Source: an uncultured Micrococcaceae bacterium (lineage in GTDB: Bacteria; Actinomycetota; Actinomycetes; Actinomycetales; Micrococcaceae). Taken from it: a stretch of 64,000 nt of DNA. Each line of letters starts with the position of its first letter. Position 1 is the stretch's first letter. The stretch is taken from the NCBI GenBank assembly GCA_947502645.1, contig CANNAD010000002.1, positions 496,001 through 560,000 on the forward strand, read 5' to 3'. The notes under the pieces are model-generated. The model saw nothing but the letters and a program-made list of their open reading frames with translations. It made no database searches and was not told the origin of the DNA. A program made the translations under genes and the position numbers. Shown in pieces: positions 28,301-37,023 of the stretch.

Positions 28301-28980
28301 GCTCTGGCGTCGCGGACTTCGAACTGCACCTGTTGTGCACGGCGTGCGACGTCGGCCTGTTTTCCTAGCGGGGTGAGTTGCCGGCGCACTTCAGACGTCA
28401 GGTCTGTGAGACGGGCGAGGTTCGCCTGCATGGATTCGAGTTTGCGGACTGTTTTTTCGCGTCGTCTTCGGTGCTTGAGGATCCCGGCTGCTTCCTCGAT
28501 GAAGCCGCGGCGGTCATCGGGGGTTGCGTGGAGGATTTTGTCGAGTTGCCCCTGCCCTACGATGACATGCATTTCGCGGCCAAGACCAGAGTCTGAGAGC
28601 AGTTCCTGGATGTCCAGGAGCCGGCAGCTGTTGCCGTTGATGGCGTACTCGGAGCCGCCGGTCCGAAAGAGGGTGCGCGCGATGGTGACTTCGGAGTATT
28701 CGATCGGGAGGGCGCCGTCGGAATTGTCGATGGTGAGGGACACATGGGCCCGTCCCAGAGGCGGACGCTTCGCGGTACCAGCGAAGATGACGTCTTCCAT
28801 TTTCCCGCCGCGCAGGGTTTTGGCGCCCTGCTCCCCCATAACCCACGACAGGGCGTCCACCACGTTGGATTTTCCGGAACCGTTGGGGCCAACGACGGCG
28901 GTCACGCCGGGTTCGAAGTCAAACGTCGTAGCAGAGGCGAATGACTTGAATCCCCTGACGGTAAGACTTTTCAGATGCAA
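25396..28980 (-). CDS. smc: Chromosome segregation protein SMC
   Basis: A 1194-residue SMC ATPase that, with ScpA/ScpB (not here), organises and separates the chromosome. Head: Walker A GPNGSGKSNVVDALSW near residue 32 and, at the C-terminus, signature LSGGERSLTAVALL with Walker B FYVMDEVEAALDD. Two long Glu/Ala/Arg-rich coiled-coil arms flank the hinge (about 500-660, including HPGILGTLADHL). The start is TTG 28980, giving the typical MHLKSLTVRGFKSFA. The usual rnc-smc link is broken by the ole operon and mutM, which lie between smc and rnc. Confidence 0.96.
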   Translation of the reverse strand: MHLKSLTVRGFKSFASATTFDFEPGVTAVVGPNGSGKSNVVDALSWVMGEQGAKTLRGGKMEDVIFAGTAKRPPLGRAHVSLTIDNSDGALPIEYSEVTIARTLFRTGGSEYAINGNSCRLLDIQELLSDSGLGREMHVIVGQGQLDKILHATPDDRRGFIEEAAGILKHRRRREKTVRKLESMQANLARLTDLTSEVRRQLTPLGKQADVARRAQQVQFEVRDARARLLADELVELTTAMDKETADEAVLRERRKLAEQALEAGRERQSELEQTAAETLPAANAARDTWYQLGSTQERFRSLAARATDRHRLLSAAGTEPNRGAGRDPEQLAQQAKRLRDEETTLTQTLENLRQFLEQATSQRTAAEEAAAAEEQRLTTMLRAAADRREGLARLTGHVGAARSRVESAEAELGRLRESIEQSEDRRTKAHAEFAALESQVAGAEEGEEGLDATYEKAENELDDATAELTRLREEQHTAERERDALTARREALETGLQRKDGTGVLLESGHPGILGTLADHLTIEAGYETAIAAALGSYADALAVNGHQAGTDALQQLKDDDAGRAALLLAAGDTNDTALTPELPAGARLALACVSTTPTLESTVRELLAAVVIVDTLAEAADVVARHPRVTAVTTAGDIFTALTIQGGSASSPGLLELQAAVDETVSRLEAVNARVEKTRFAIRTSEARHEDAQKQVDDALAMLHESDAGLAAIAEKLGNLGSALRSATGETERLKQRQSIVEANVEAERERLTEALERLAAAEESPEDEEPSTEHRDALNAQARAARESELEARLTLRSSEEQLVALSSRAASLERAVETELRAREAAAEQARIRARQAAQASDVAHRAELVLESLGRAIAVAARDRDIAEEARIAIEQELNQLRIANQEQETEVAALRDSVHRDELARAEQRMRIEALETRARDELGLTADHLVAEYGPQIPVPETAETTDKWAALRTAVDDDGNPIPEGKPFVRAEQQKRLKRAEKDLASLGKVNPLALEEFAAMEERHQFLSTQLEDLNATRKDLLDIIRQVDERVEQVFSEAFRDTAEQFERVFGRLFPGGEGRLVLTDPTDMLTTGIEVEARPAGKKIKRLSLLSGGERSLTAVALLVAIFKARPSPFYVMDEVEAALDDTNLGRLITVFDELRESSQLIIITHQKRTMEIADALYGVTMRGDGVTTVISQRLVNPA

Positions 28981-29001
28981 CGTTCAGCCGGCTCTCTCAG
29001 G

Positions 29002-29018
29002 TTGGGTATTCAACCCAA
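29002..29018. repeat. Short inverted repeat in the smc-oleA gap
   Basis: TTGGGT and ACCCAA flank a 5-nt spacer in the 181-bp region between the divergent smc and oleA genes. It could be an operator for either gene, but a 6-bp arm is short and may be chance. Nothing else gene-like is seen in the gap. Confidence 0.3.
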
Positions 29019-29068
29019 TCTACTGTGTTTGATGGGTTCCTCGCGGATCACAGCTCGCGGAAACATCA

Positions 29069-29074
29069 TATAAT
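29069..29074 (+). promoter_or_regulatory. Putative -10 element for the ole operon
   Basis: TATAAT, a perfect -10 hexamer, lies ~90 bp before the oleA start on the plus strand. The bases about 17 nt upstream do not give a good -35 (GATCAC). The A+T-rich stretch stands out from its GC-rich surroundings. Confidence 0.5.
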
Positions 29075-29161
29075 TGTGCTTTCCCCCTGCTTAAGGAACT
29101 AGGCTTTCAAGGGGAATCGCAAGATTCCGGGGCGGCAATCGATGGTGAACAGGCAGGAAAT

Positions 29162-30187
29162 TTGACCGGTAACGCGACGTTTCGACATGAAAACACGGCC
29201 CTTCTGGCTGTTACGAGCGTGGAAGCGCCGGTGGTTGTCAGCTCGTCCGAGTTTGACGAGCGTCTGGCACCGAGCCTGAAGCGGCTCCGGCTGTCCAAAC
29301 GGCTTCTGGAACGTGTAGCGGGCGTTGCCGAGCGCAGATGGTGGTCTCCGGGAACGGATTTTGACGACGCCGCCATTGAGGCTGGCGCGAAGGCGTTGGC
29401 TGAAGCGGGCATTGAGCCTGATCAGGTGGGCCTGCTGATCAACACTTCCGTGACGCGAAGAAACCTTGAGCCGTCCGTGGCGGTGAAGATCCATCACCGG
29501 TTGGGCTTGCCGTCGTCGGCCATGAATTTTGATCTGGCTAATGCCTGCCTGGGTTTTGTCAATGGAATCACTCTGGCCGCGAACATGATCGATTCGGGTC
29601 AGATCAAGTACGCCCTGATTGTTGCCGGCGAAGATTCGCAGGGCACGCAGGAGGCAACGTTCAAGCGTCTGAACCGTGAGGACTCGACAAGGCAGGATTT
29701 CCTGAACGAGTTCGCCACGCTCACTCTCGGCTCGGGGGCTGCTGCGGCCGTCATCGGTCCGGCCGATGCGCACCCTGGGGCCCACCGGATTGTGGGCGGT
29801 GTTTCCCGTGCGGGTACGGAGCATCACGGTCTCTGCGTTGGTGGAGTGGATGGCATGTTCACTGACACCAAGGGACTGCTCGACGGCGGTCTTGAGCTGG
29901 TGGTGAATGCCTGGAACGAGGCCTTCACGGACGGTTGGGATTGGCGGAGTATGGACCGCTATGTCACGCACCAGGTCTCGAACTCGTACACGAACGCCAT
30001 CATCAAGGCCGTAAACCTTGTCCGGGACCGGGTGCCGATCACGTTCCCGCGTTGGGGCAATGTGGGCCCGGCCTCGCTTCCGATGACGCTGGCGCAGGAA
30101 GCCCAGACCCTCAAGAGCGGCGACCGCGTATTGTGCATGGGCGTGGGCTCAGGCCTGAACACCACGATGATGGAGATTGCGTGGTAA
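29162..30187 (+). CDS. oleA: OleA, acyl-CoA condensing enzyme for long-chain olefins
   Basis: A 341-residue thiolase-superfamily protein. Cys in LANACLGFVNG, His in YVTHQVSN and Asn in RWGNVGPASLP form the KAS III-like triad. OleA joins two fatty acyl-CoA molecules head to head into a 2-alkyl-3-ketoacid. The call rests on these motifs and on oleBC and oleD directly downstream. The start is TTG 29162 (product begins MTGNATFRHEN), with AGGA close upstream; ATG and GTG codons nearby are out of frame. It overlaps oleBC by seven bases. Confidence 0.93.
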   Translation: MTGNATFRHENTALLAVTSVEAPVVVSSSEFDERLAPSLKRLRLSKRLLERVAGVAERRWWSPGTDFDDAAIEAGAKALAEAGIEPDQVGLLINTSVTRRNLEPSVAVKIHHRLGLPSSAMNFDLANACLGFVNGITLAANMIDSGQIKYALIVAGEDSQGTQEATFKRLNREDSTRQDFLNEFATLTLGSGAAAAVIGPADAHPGAHRIVGGVSRAGTEHHGLCVGGVDGMFTDTKGLLDGGLELVVNAWNEAFTDGWDWRSMDRYVTHQVSNSYTNAIIKAVNLVRDRVPITFPRWGNVGPASLPMTLAQEAQTLKSGDRVLCMGVGSGLNTTMMEIAW

Positions 30188-32832
30188 CACTGCCGGGCGT
30201 GGAGCCAGGCTGGTCGTCTTACCTTGACGTTCCTTCGACGGCCCATGTTGACGCCCCTGGTGCTGTAAACCGTTGGCATTATCTGGATAACATCGACTCG
30301 CTGCCTGGTGGGTCAGCGGATCCTGACAAACCCACCCTGCTGTGTGTTCACGGAAATCCCACCTGGTCCTATCTGTGGCGTTCGTTGCTGACAGCGGGTG
30401 CGGCAGCGGGTTACCGCGTGGTGGCCGTCGATCAACTCGATATGGGTTTCTCCTCCCGCACTGGAGTGTTCCGCCGTCTTGCAGACCGGGTCACCGACCT
30501 CGAGGACTTTGTTACGGCAGCCGGAATCAGCGGGCAGATCATCACTGTCGGTCATGACTGGGGCGGCGTCGTGAGTATGGGCTTCGCCCACCGCAACCGC
30601 GACCGACTCGCTGGGATGGTGCTGACCAATACGGCAATCCATCACGACGACGCCGAGGCCATTCCGGCTCCGTTGCGTGCTGCGCTTCATCCGCTGGTAC
30701 ACCGTTGGGGTACACAGCACACCAAGGCTTTCCTCTCGATCACTCACCGTCTGGCCAGCCCGTCGCTTACCCCAGAGGTTCGACGCGCGTTTGAGGCCCC
30801 GTACCGGGACTCCGCCCGCCGTGCAGGGATCGCGAATTTTGTCGCTGACATTCCAGCGTCGCCAGAGCACCCGAGTCACGCTCCGTTGGAGGAGATCGCC
30901 GAGGGCATCCGCAGTCTTGACGTCCCCGCCCTGATGCTCTGGGGACCACGCGATCCGATTTTCTCGGACCGTTACCTCGAGGATCTGTGCCGCCGGCTCC
31001 CCCACGCCGCAGTTCACCGTTTTGAACGGGCAAGCCACCTGGTCACTGAGGACGCAGACGTGGCCGGCACCCTGTTCCGCTGGCTCGGGCAGCAAGCGGA
31101 TCAGCCGGTAGATCCTGAAACCGGGCACACTGAAACAGCCGACAACGGAGCGTTTACCCCGATGTGGCAGCTGTTGGACGAGCTCGCTGCCGGTGATACC
31201 GCCCAGGACGCCGCTACAGCCGATATGGGCGAGAACGGCCAGATCAAGCGAGCACTGTCATGGCAGGAGCTGGCCGCCAGCGTAGACACGCTGGCAGACT
31301 CCCTCCACGCTCTGGGTGTTCGGCGGGGAAACCGGATCAGCCTGATGGTGCCGCCGGGTGTTGATCTCACTGTGGTGTTGTATGCGTGCCTGAAGCTCGG
31401 AGCAGTGATCGTCGTCGCCGATGCCGGGCTCGGTGTCCGAGGGATGAGCCGCGCCGTCAAGAGCACCTCCCCCGACTTTTTGATCGGTATCAATCGTGCA
31501 CTGGTCGCCGCGAAGGGACTCGGTTGGCCCGGCCGCCGGATCAGCGTTGAGCCTCTCCCCACGGCGCAGCGCCGGCTGTTGTCGATCGAGACGTCGATCG
31601 CGGAGCTACTGACAGCAACCCCGTCCCGCGGGATCGCAGCAGACGCGACATCTGCCATGGATCCCGACGCGGATGCAGCCATTCTTTTCACGTCCGGTTC
31701 CACTGGGCCGGCGAAAGGCGTGGTGTACACGCATCGCCAGCTCACTGGTATGCGGGATACTGTTGCGTCAACATTCGGGTTGAAGCCGGGGCATGGGCTG
31801 GTGGCAGGTTTTGCGCCTTTCGCCCTGCTCGGCCCCGCCCTTGGAACCACCTCGATCACACCGGACATGGATGTCACGGCGCCGCGTACTCTCAGCGCCC
31901 AGGCTCTGGCCGATGCCGCCCGCGCCATCAACGCTACGGTGGTCTTCGCGTCCCCCGCCGCGCTACAGAACGTGCTCGCAACAGAACAGGCACTGACGCC
32001 CGAAGGCCGTGAGGCGCTGTCTTCGGTCACGCTCCTGCTATCCGCTGGTGCCCCTGTTCCAGAGCGCCTCTTGACCGCACTGCAAAACATTCTGCCGAAG
32101 GCCTCACTGCACACCCCCTACGGCATGACAGAAGCACTCCCCGTCAGCGATATTGATCTTGAGCAGATCCGTGCTGCCTCGGCTGACGTGCTCGCCGGGA
32201 CGGTGGCAGGTGCTGGAAACGGCGTCTGCGTGGGCCAGCCGGTTCAGGGGGCCAAGATTGTGTTGAGCCCCCTGAACGACGCCGGGGCGGCCACCGGTGA
32301 CCTGACCACGGACCCCCAGGTCACCGGAGAGATCCTGGTGCGGGCGCCGCACGTCAAGGACCGCTATCACCGCTTGTGGCTGACGCAGCAGGACAGCGCA
32401 CGGGATACTGGCTGGCACCGCACCGGCGACGTCGGGCATTTCGACGCGAAGGGCCGTTTGTGGGTGGAGGGCCGGTTGGGTCATGTTCTTGCCACGGCCG
32501 ACGGCGTGATCACCCCGGTGGGTGTGGAGCAGGCTCTGGAGGGGCTGGAAGACGTCACGATGGCCGCCGTCGTCGGTGTTGGACCGGTTGGCACCCAAGC
32601 CGTTGTTGCTGTCCTGGTCACTGACCCACCGTCCCGTCAGGCTGGACTGGCGAGTACAGCGCGTGCCGCGGCTGCCCGCTCTGCTGCTGAGTCAGCGGGG
32701 ACTTCACTGGCTGCAGTGCTCACAGTCCCCGCGCTTCCCACGGACATCCGGCATAACGCGAAGATTGATCGGACGCGTGTGGCTCTCTGGGCTGAGCGGG
32801 TGCTGGCAGGCGGACGGATCCCGAAGCTGTGA
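30181..32832 (+). CDS. oleBC: OleBC fusion: beta-lactone decarboxylase plus beta-lactone synthetase
   Basis: An 883-residue fusion. Residues 1-300 are an alpha/beta hydrolase like haloalkane dehalogenases: HGNPTWSYLWR (57-67), nucleophile Asp126 in VGHDWGG, and a catalytic His in ASHLVTE. After a linker (about 300-320), residues ~330-883 are an AMP-binding enzyme with FTSGSTGPAKG (503-513), YGMTEALPVS and HRTGDVGHFDAKG. OleC closes the beta-hydroxyacid into a beta-lactone using ATP; OleB removes CO2 to give the cis-olefin. The fused form is known in actinobacteria. The start is GTG 30181 inside the end of oleA with GGAG upstream; the frame is open further upstream but inside oleA. Confidence 0.93.
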   Translation: MVTLPGVEPGWSSYLDVPSTAHVDAPGAVNRWHYLDNIDSLPGGSADPDKPTLLCVHGNPTWSYLWRSLLTAGAAAGYRVVAVDQLDMGFSSRTGVFRRLADRVTDLEDFVTAAGISGQIITVGHDWGGVVSMGFAHRNRDRLAGMVLTNTAIHHDDAEAIPAPLRAALHPLVHRWGTQHTKAFLSITHRLASPSLTPEVRRAFEAPYRDSARRAGIANFVADIPASPEHPSHAPLEEIAEGIRSLDVPALMLWGPRDPIFSDRYLEDLCRRLPHAAVHRFERASHLVTEDADVAGTLFRWLGQQADQPVDPETGHTETADNGAFTPMWQLLDELAAGDTAQDAATADMGENGQIKRALSWQELAASVDTLADSLHALGVRRGNRISLMVPPGVDLTVVLYACLKLGAVIVVADAGLGVRGMSRAVKSTSPDFLIGINRALVAAKGLGWPGRRISVEPLPTAQRRLLSIETSIAELLTATPSRGIAADATSAMDPDADAAILFTSGSTGPAKGVVYTHRQLTGMRDTVASTFGLKPGHGLVAGFAPFALLGPALGTTSITPDMDVTAPRTLSAQALADAARAINATVVFASPAALQNVLATEQALTPEGREALSSVTLLLSAGAPVPERLLTALQNILPKASLHTPYGMTEALPVSDIDLEQIRAASADVLAGTVAGAGNGVCVGQPVQGAKIVLSPLNDAGAATGDLTTDPQVTGEILVRAPHVKDRYHRLWLTQQDSARDTGWHRTGDVGHFDAKGRLWVEGRLGHVLATADGVITPVGVEQALEGLEDVTMAAVVGVGPVGTQAVVAVLVTDPPSRQAGLASTARAAAARSAAESAGTSLAAVLTVPALPTDIRHNAKIDRTRVALWAERVLAGGRIPKL

Positions 32833-33797
32833 GAGTTCTGGTGACCGGAGCCAGCGGCCTGCTCGGTGGTGCCGCCGCCGCACGGATTCTTGCCGCGGGC
32901 CACAACGTACGCACGTTCCAGCGCCGCCCCTCCAGAGTCGAGGGCGCAGAAGACGTGGCGGGATCCATCACGGATCCTCGGGCCGTAGCGTCCGCAGTCG
33001 AGGGAATGGACGCCGTCGTACACCTGGCTGCGAAAGTCTCCGTGACCGGCCCACTGGAAGACTTCCGTCGGGTCAACGTCGACGGGACGCGGCTGTTGCT
33101 CGATACCGCACGCACTGCGGGCGTCAGGAACTTCCTGTTCATTTCCTCGCCGTCCGTAGCGCATACCGGGACCGCCATCTCTGGAGACGGTGCCGGAGCA
33201 GCGACGCCCGAGCTGGCTCGAGGCCACTACTCTGCGACGAAAGCAGAAGCGGAGCTCGCCGTTCTCGCTGCAGACAGCTCACACTTTCAAACTGCTGCTC
33301 TCCGGCCCCACATTGTCTGGGGCCCCGGCGACACCCAACTGGTGGAGCGGGTACTGGCCCGGGCGACCAGCGGCCGGCTACCCCTGCTGGATTCCGGTGC
33401 TGCCCTGATCGACACCACCTACATCGACAATGCGGCCTCCGCCATAGCTGCTGCGCTTGAGCGGATGGACAGCATTCATGGTCGTGCACTCGTGGTGACC
33501 AATGGTGAGCCGCGGCCGATTGGTGAGCTACTGGCGGGGATCTGTGCCGCTGGCGGCGTTTCGGGCCCACGCTTACGTCTTCCCGGCGGTGTTGCGCGCG
33601 CTGCCGGTGCCGTCGTCGAAAAAGCATGGGAAGCTTTCGGGCTGAAGGACGAGCCTCCCCTGACACGGTTCCTCGCCGAGCAAATGTCCACGGCTCACTG
33701 GTTCGACCAACGTCAGACCCAGGAGCTGCTGGGCTGGAAACCCGAGGTCAGTATTGACGAAGGTCTCCGCCGGCTCAAGGCACACTACGGCGGCTGA
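32829..33797 (+). CDS. oleD: OleD, 2-alkyl-3-ketoacid reductase
   Basis: A 322-residue extended short-chain dehydrogenase. TGASGLLGG at the N-terminus binds NADPH, and Ser (FISSPS), Tyr and Lys (HYSATKAEAE) form the active site. It reduces the OleA product to the beta-hydroxyacid used by OleC. The start is GTG 32829 within a GTGA overlap with oleBC, so all three ole genes are translationally linked. It converges on mutM across 7 bp. Confidence 0.93.
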   Translation: MRVLVTGASGLLGGAAAARILAAGHNVRTFQRRPSRVEGAEDVAGSITDPRAVASAVEGMDAVVHLAAKVSVTGPLEDFRRVNVDGTRLLLDTARTAGVRNFLFISSPSVAHTGTAISGDGAGAATPELARGHYSATKAEAELAVLAADSSHFQTAALRPHIVWGPGDTQLVERVLARATSGRLPLLDSGAALIDTTYIDNAASAIAAALERMDSIHGRALVVTNGEPRPIGELLAGICAAGGVSGPRLRLPGGVARAAGAVVEKAWEAFGLKDEPPLTRFLAEQMSTAHWFDQRQTQELLGWKPEVSIDEGLRRLKAHYGG

Positions 33798-33804
33798 TCA
33801 GCTG

Positions 33805-34782
33805 TTACCAGCGGGCGTTTCGTGGACGCGGCTGGCAGACCGGGCACGTGTACGAGGACCTGTTCATGAACTCGTCCCGTCTCATCACGGTTTCCCGCCC
33901 ATGCTCCTCACACCGCCGACATGGTTTTCCGGCCCGGCCGTACGCATTCAGGGAGCGTTCAAAGTAACCGGAGGCACCGTTGACATTGACGTAGAGGGAA
34001 TCGAAGCTCGTTCCTCCCGCATCCAATGCACGTGTCATCACATCAATGCACGCATCCACCAGTCGTTGAGCGTCCGCACGGCGGAGGGTGTCCGTAGGAC
34101 GGGCAAAGTGTAGCTTCGCGGCCCACAACGCTTCATCAGCGTAAATGTTGCCGACCCCGGAGATCAGTCCCTGATCGAGCAGTGCACGCTTGATACCGGT
34201 TTTCCGTAACCGGAGCCGCCGGTAGAACTCATCAAAGGAAAAGCCAGGATCCACCGGATCTCGAGCAATGTGAGCGGCAGCTTCAGGAACCAGCGGCCAC
34301 GAATGCGCTGACTGGCCGCCAGGTTTTCCATCCGCGCACGGCACCAATGCAGAGAGAAAAACGCCCCCGAAAATCCGTTGATCCACGAAACGCAGCTCCC
34401 CCGGCATCCCGTCCACAGGACTGAGTATGAAGCGAACCTTGAGATGCTTCTCATCGGGTTGGTCGGAGTCCTCGACCAATAGCTGGCCGCTCATCCCCAG
34501 ATGCGCCATAAGCGCCGTCTGCGGAAACCGGCCAGTGGCCAGTGAAGGGTCAACGTTCGTCTCATCAGGAGACCCTGGCGTGAGTGGGAGCCACAGGAAC
34601 TTCCCGCGCCGGACTGCATCGGCAACATAGGCCCCGATGAGTTGGTTGCGCAGATCGGCAGGACCTGGAATGTGGCGGCGTGTGGACCGTGAATCGAGGA
34701 TCTCGACGTCCGTGATGGTGCGTCCGGCGACCCAACTGGCCAGACCGCGCCGGACTACCTCAACTTCAGGTAGTTCGGGCAT
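33805..34782 (-). CDS. mutM: Formamidopyrimidine-DNA glycosylase (MutM/Fpg)
   Basis: A 325-residue base-excision glycosylase/AP lyase for 8-oxoguanine. The N-terminal [13 protein letters not shown] provides the catalytic Pro and Glu, the H2TH region holds [20 protein letters not shown], and a zinc finger at the end has CRRC and CPVC. Internal loops make it somewhat longer than the usual ~275-290 residues. It lies directly after rnc (no gap), an arrangement common in actinobacteria (rpmF-rnc-mutM-smc), here cut from smc by the ole operon. Confidence 0.95.
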   Translation of the reverse strand: MPELPEVEVVRRGLASWVAGRTITDVEILDSRSTRRHIPGPADLRNQLIGAYVADAVRRGKFLWLPLTPGSPDETNVDPSLATGRFPQTALMAHLGMSGQLLVEDSDQPDEKHLKVRFILSPVDGMPGELRFVDQRIFGGVFLSALVPCADGKPGGQSAHSWPLVPEAAAHIARDPVDPGFSFDEFYRRLRLRKTGIKRALLDQGLISGVGNIYADEALWAAKLHFARPTDTLRRADAQRLVDACIDVMTRALDAGGTSFDSLYVNVNGASGYFERSLNAYGRAGKPCRRCEEHGRETVMRRDEFMNRSSYTCPVCQPRPRNARW

Positions 34783-35481
34783 TTAGTCTGCGGGAATTTC
34801 TGCCGGTTCGGTCAGCATCTTCCAGGTAGCTGACGCTGATTCCTGCTCGGCTTCCTTCTTGGAACGGCCGGTGCCGGTCCCGAACGCTTCACCGCCGATG
34901 TGCAGGACAGCTTCGAAGACGCGCGCATGATCAGGGCCGGTGCCAGTGACCCGGTAATCGACCGTGCCGAGTTTCCGGTTGGCCGCGAATTCCTGGATGC
35001 TCGTTTTCCAGTCCGTACCAGCACCGAGTGTCGCAGCGTCCTTGAGTAGCGGCGCGATGAGCCGCATCACCATTTGGCGGACAGTTTCGATGTCGTTCGT
35101 GAGGTATGTTGCGCCGATGATCGCTTCGGTAGTGTCAGCGAGGATCGAGGACTTGTCCTTGCCGTTGGTCAGGATTTCGCCCTGTCCAAGGAGGATGTAT
35201 TCGCCCAGGTTCAACGAACGGGCAACCCCGGCAAGGGCGCGGGTGCTGACCACCGACGACCGGAGTTTGGCGAGTTCGCCCTCCGAGAGGTCGGGGTTGT
35301 CCCGGTACAGGGCGTCCGTGACAGCGAATCCGAGCAGGGCGTCGCCGAGGAACTCCATGCGTTCGTTGGTGGGGATGCCACCATTTTCGTACGCGTAGGA
35401 ACGGTGTGTGAGGGCAAGACGAAGCGTCTCGGGGTCAATGGAGACCCCGAGACGCTTCAAAAGCTCTTCAGTTGAAGGCAT
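34783..35481 (-). CDS. rnc: Ribonuclease III
   Basis: A 232-residue double-strand RNA nuclease that processes rRNA precursors. The signature NERMEFLGDALLGF is at residues ~38-51, the second acid is in DTTEAIIGATYL, and a dsRNA-binding domain covers about 160-225, with GEAFGTGTGRSKKEAEQ. It ends directly before mutM and begins 12 bp after rpmF. Confidence 0.96.
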   Translation of the reverse strand: MPSTEELLKRLGVSIDPETLRLALTHRSYAYENGGIPTNERMEFLGDALLGFAVTDALYRDNPDLSEGELAKLRSSVVSTRALAGVARSLNLGEYILLGQGEILTNGKDKSSILADTTEAIIGATYLTNDIETVRQMVMRLIAPLLKDAATLGAGTDWKTSIQEFAANRKLGTVDYRVTGTGPDHARVFEAVLHIGGEAFGTGTGRSKKEAEQESASATWKMLTEPAEIPAD

Positions 35482-35493
35482 AACGTTCAGAAA

Positions 35494-35697
35494 CTAAACG
35501 TCAGCTACTTTACGGCCCTTGTACTCGAGGAACAGCTCCGTGCCGGCTGAGTCGGTGACGACCTTGGCCTGGTGGGGAAGGCTGTAAGTAACGCGGCCGT
35601 TCTCAACGGTCTTCACCAGGTTTGGTGCAGTGGCTTTCCACTGCGAACGGCGGGCACGTGTATTCGAGCGGGACATTTTCCGCTTGGGAACAGCCAC
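35494..35697 (-). CDS. rpmF: 50S ribosomal protein L32
   Basis: A 67-residue L32 with the standard start [20 protein letters not shown]. The zinc-ligand cysteines found in many L32 proteins are absent, so this is the Cys-minus form often seen in actinobacteria. The start is GTG 35697. The DUF177-rpmF pair is conserved across bacteria. Confidence 0.96.
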   Translation of the reverse strand: MAVPKRKMSRSNTRARRSQWKATAPNLVKTVENGRVTYSLPHQAKVVTDSAGTELFLEYKGRKVADV

Positions 35698-35699
35698 GG

Positions 35700-36323
35700 C
35701 TAACTCTCTTCTCTCTTGTCTGACTCTGTACTTGCTGCAGATGCATCGTCAGCATCTGCGCTGCCGGTCAGCCCAGCGAGGGCCGCCCAGCGGGGATCCA
35801 AAACTTCGTGACGGTGATCAGGATGATCTGCCAGACGCACTCCGCATTCGGAGCACAAGCCCTGACAATCCTCCTGACATACCGGTTGGAACGGCAGCGT
35901 GGTGACTACTGCATCCCTCAGCACGGGTTCGAGATCGATTGTACCGTTCTCGATCCGGCGCTGCTCTTCCTGATCCACACCTTCGAACACTTCTGCGTCC
36001 GCGTAGTAGAACAGTTCCTGCACATTGGCGTCCAGCGTGTACGTGATGGGTTCCAGACACCGGCCGCACTGCCCCGCCACTTGGGCGAAAGCGCTACCGG
36101 AAACCAGGATTCCCTCATGTACTGCCTCGAGCCGCAGTTCAAGGTCCACGGGGGAACCTTCCTGCACACCAATCAGTGCCACACCGAGATCTACCGGTGC
36201 TGGCACCTGCTCTTCCAGTGTTCGCATACTGCCCGGGCTACGCCCGAGATCCTTGACGTTGAAAACCAACGGCGAACTGAGATCGCTGCTAATGAGAACT
36301 CCTGTAGAACATATGACCGACAT
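35700..36323 (-). CDS. DUF177/YceD family protein
   Basis: A YceD-type protein (207 residues from the first ATG). A Cys-rich motif is visible, CGRCLEP and later [16 protein letters not shown], typical of DUF177, whose bacterial members accompany rpmF and have been linked to 23S rRNA accumulation. The start is uncertain. ATG 36323 lies very close to the predicted -10 and has no Shine-Dalgarno. An AGGAG at 36299-36303 sits 5 nt before an ATT codon at 36293, which would give a product beginning [12 protein letters not shown]. Either N-terminus keeps the whole domain. Confidence 0.88.
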   Translation of the reverse strand: MSVICSTGVLISSDLSSPLVFNVKDLGRSPGSMRTLEEQVPAPVDLGVALIGVQEGSPVDLELRLEAVHEGILVSGSAFAQVAGQCGRCLEPITYTLDANVQELFYYADAEVFEGVDQEEQRRIENGTIDLEPVLRDAVVTTLPFQPVCQEDCQGLCSECGVRLADHPDHRHEVLDPRWAALAGLTGSADADDASAASTESDKREES

Positions 36324-36326
36324 GCC

Positions 36327-36356
36327 ATTCTAGCCTGAGTCCTCTGTCAGACCCAA
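36327..36356 (-). promoter_or_regulatory. Putative promoter of the DUF177-rpmF-rnc-mutM operon
   Basis: On the minus strand TTGGGT (36356-36351) and TAGAAT (36332-36327) are 18 nt apart and fit -35 and -10 elements. Transcription would begin near 36320, which leaves the first ATG (36323) at or upstream of the 5' end. Confidence 0.45.
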
Positions 36357-36383
36357 ACCACCGGGGGTACTAGGCTGGTTGGC

Positions 36384-36992
36384 GTGTCGAATTCCGCTGC
36401 AGCCGAGCCTCGCCGGGAGCAGACAGCGTCTACACGCGGAAAGTTTCCCCAGCGGCTGCTCTCCATTCTCTCAGCTCTGGTGGTGTTGTGGCTGAGCGCC
36501 TGCTGGTTTCTATTCTTCAACCCTGCGGTGGATGAGCCGGTTGCCGCGGATGCCATTGTGGTCCTTGGCGGCGCCAGCCATGAACGGTTGCCCATTGGGC
36601 ACGAGCTCTACGGGGCCGGGTATGCGCCGGTGATTGCGTTGTCCCATACCAGTTCTCCGGGTAATGCCCGCGCCGATAGTGCGTGCACGGGTCAACGCTC
36701 GGAGGCGGTGGTGTGCTTTGTTCCGCCGCAGATGAGTACCAGGGGTGAGGCCCGCGAGATCGCTCGATTGGCGGCGGATAGGGGTTGGGACCAACTGCTG
36801 GTGGTCACGTCCAGCTACCACGTGGCGCGTGCCGAATTGAATATCTCCCAGTGCACAACGGCCGACGTCGTCATGGTTCCTTCAACCCCGGACTTTGGCC
36901 CGGCGGAGTGGCTGGGCAGGTTTGTTGAGGAGTCGGTTGCCCTGGCGGCGTCGTATGTTCGTCCTGCCTGCGCCACACCGCTTGTTCAGTAG
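36384..36992 (+). CDS. YdcF/SanA-type (DUF218) membrane-anchored protein
   Basis: A 202-residue protein with one N-terminal membrane helix (about 23-45, LLSILSALVVLWLSACWFLFF) and an outside DUF218 domain. Motifs are AADAIVVLGGASHERLP, STRGEAREIARLA and VVTSSYHVARAEL. DUF218 proteins such as ElyC and SanA act in envelope integrity or cell-wall precursor handling; the exact reaction is unknown. The start is GTG 36384. It is divergent from the DUF177-rpmF operon. Confidence 0.87.
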   Translation: MSNSAAAEPRREQTASTRGKFPQRLLSILSALVVLWLSACWFLFFNPAVDEPVAADAIVVLGGASHERLPIGHELYGAGYAPVIALSHTSSPGNARADSACTGQRSEAVVCFVPPQMSTRGEAREIARLAADRGWDQLLVVTSSYHVARAELNISQCTTADVVMVPSTPDFGPAEWLGRFVEESVALAASYVRPACATPLVQ

Positions 36993-37023
36993 AGTTGCGC
37001 CATGACTGTTTCCACACCAGCCG

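Noticed and set aside
27620-29032. 470-codon open frame opposite smc, rich in Ser and Arg
   Set aside because: Low-complexity shadow of the smc coiled-coil codons; no start signal or family likeness.
29935-30180. N-terminal extension of OleBC
   Set aside because: It runs inside oleA in another frame, is unlike the family, and GTG 30181 has a good Shine-Dalgarno.
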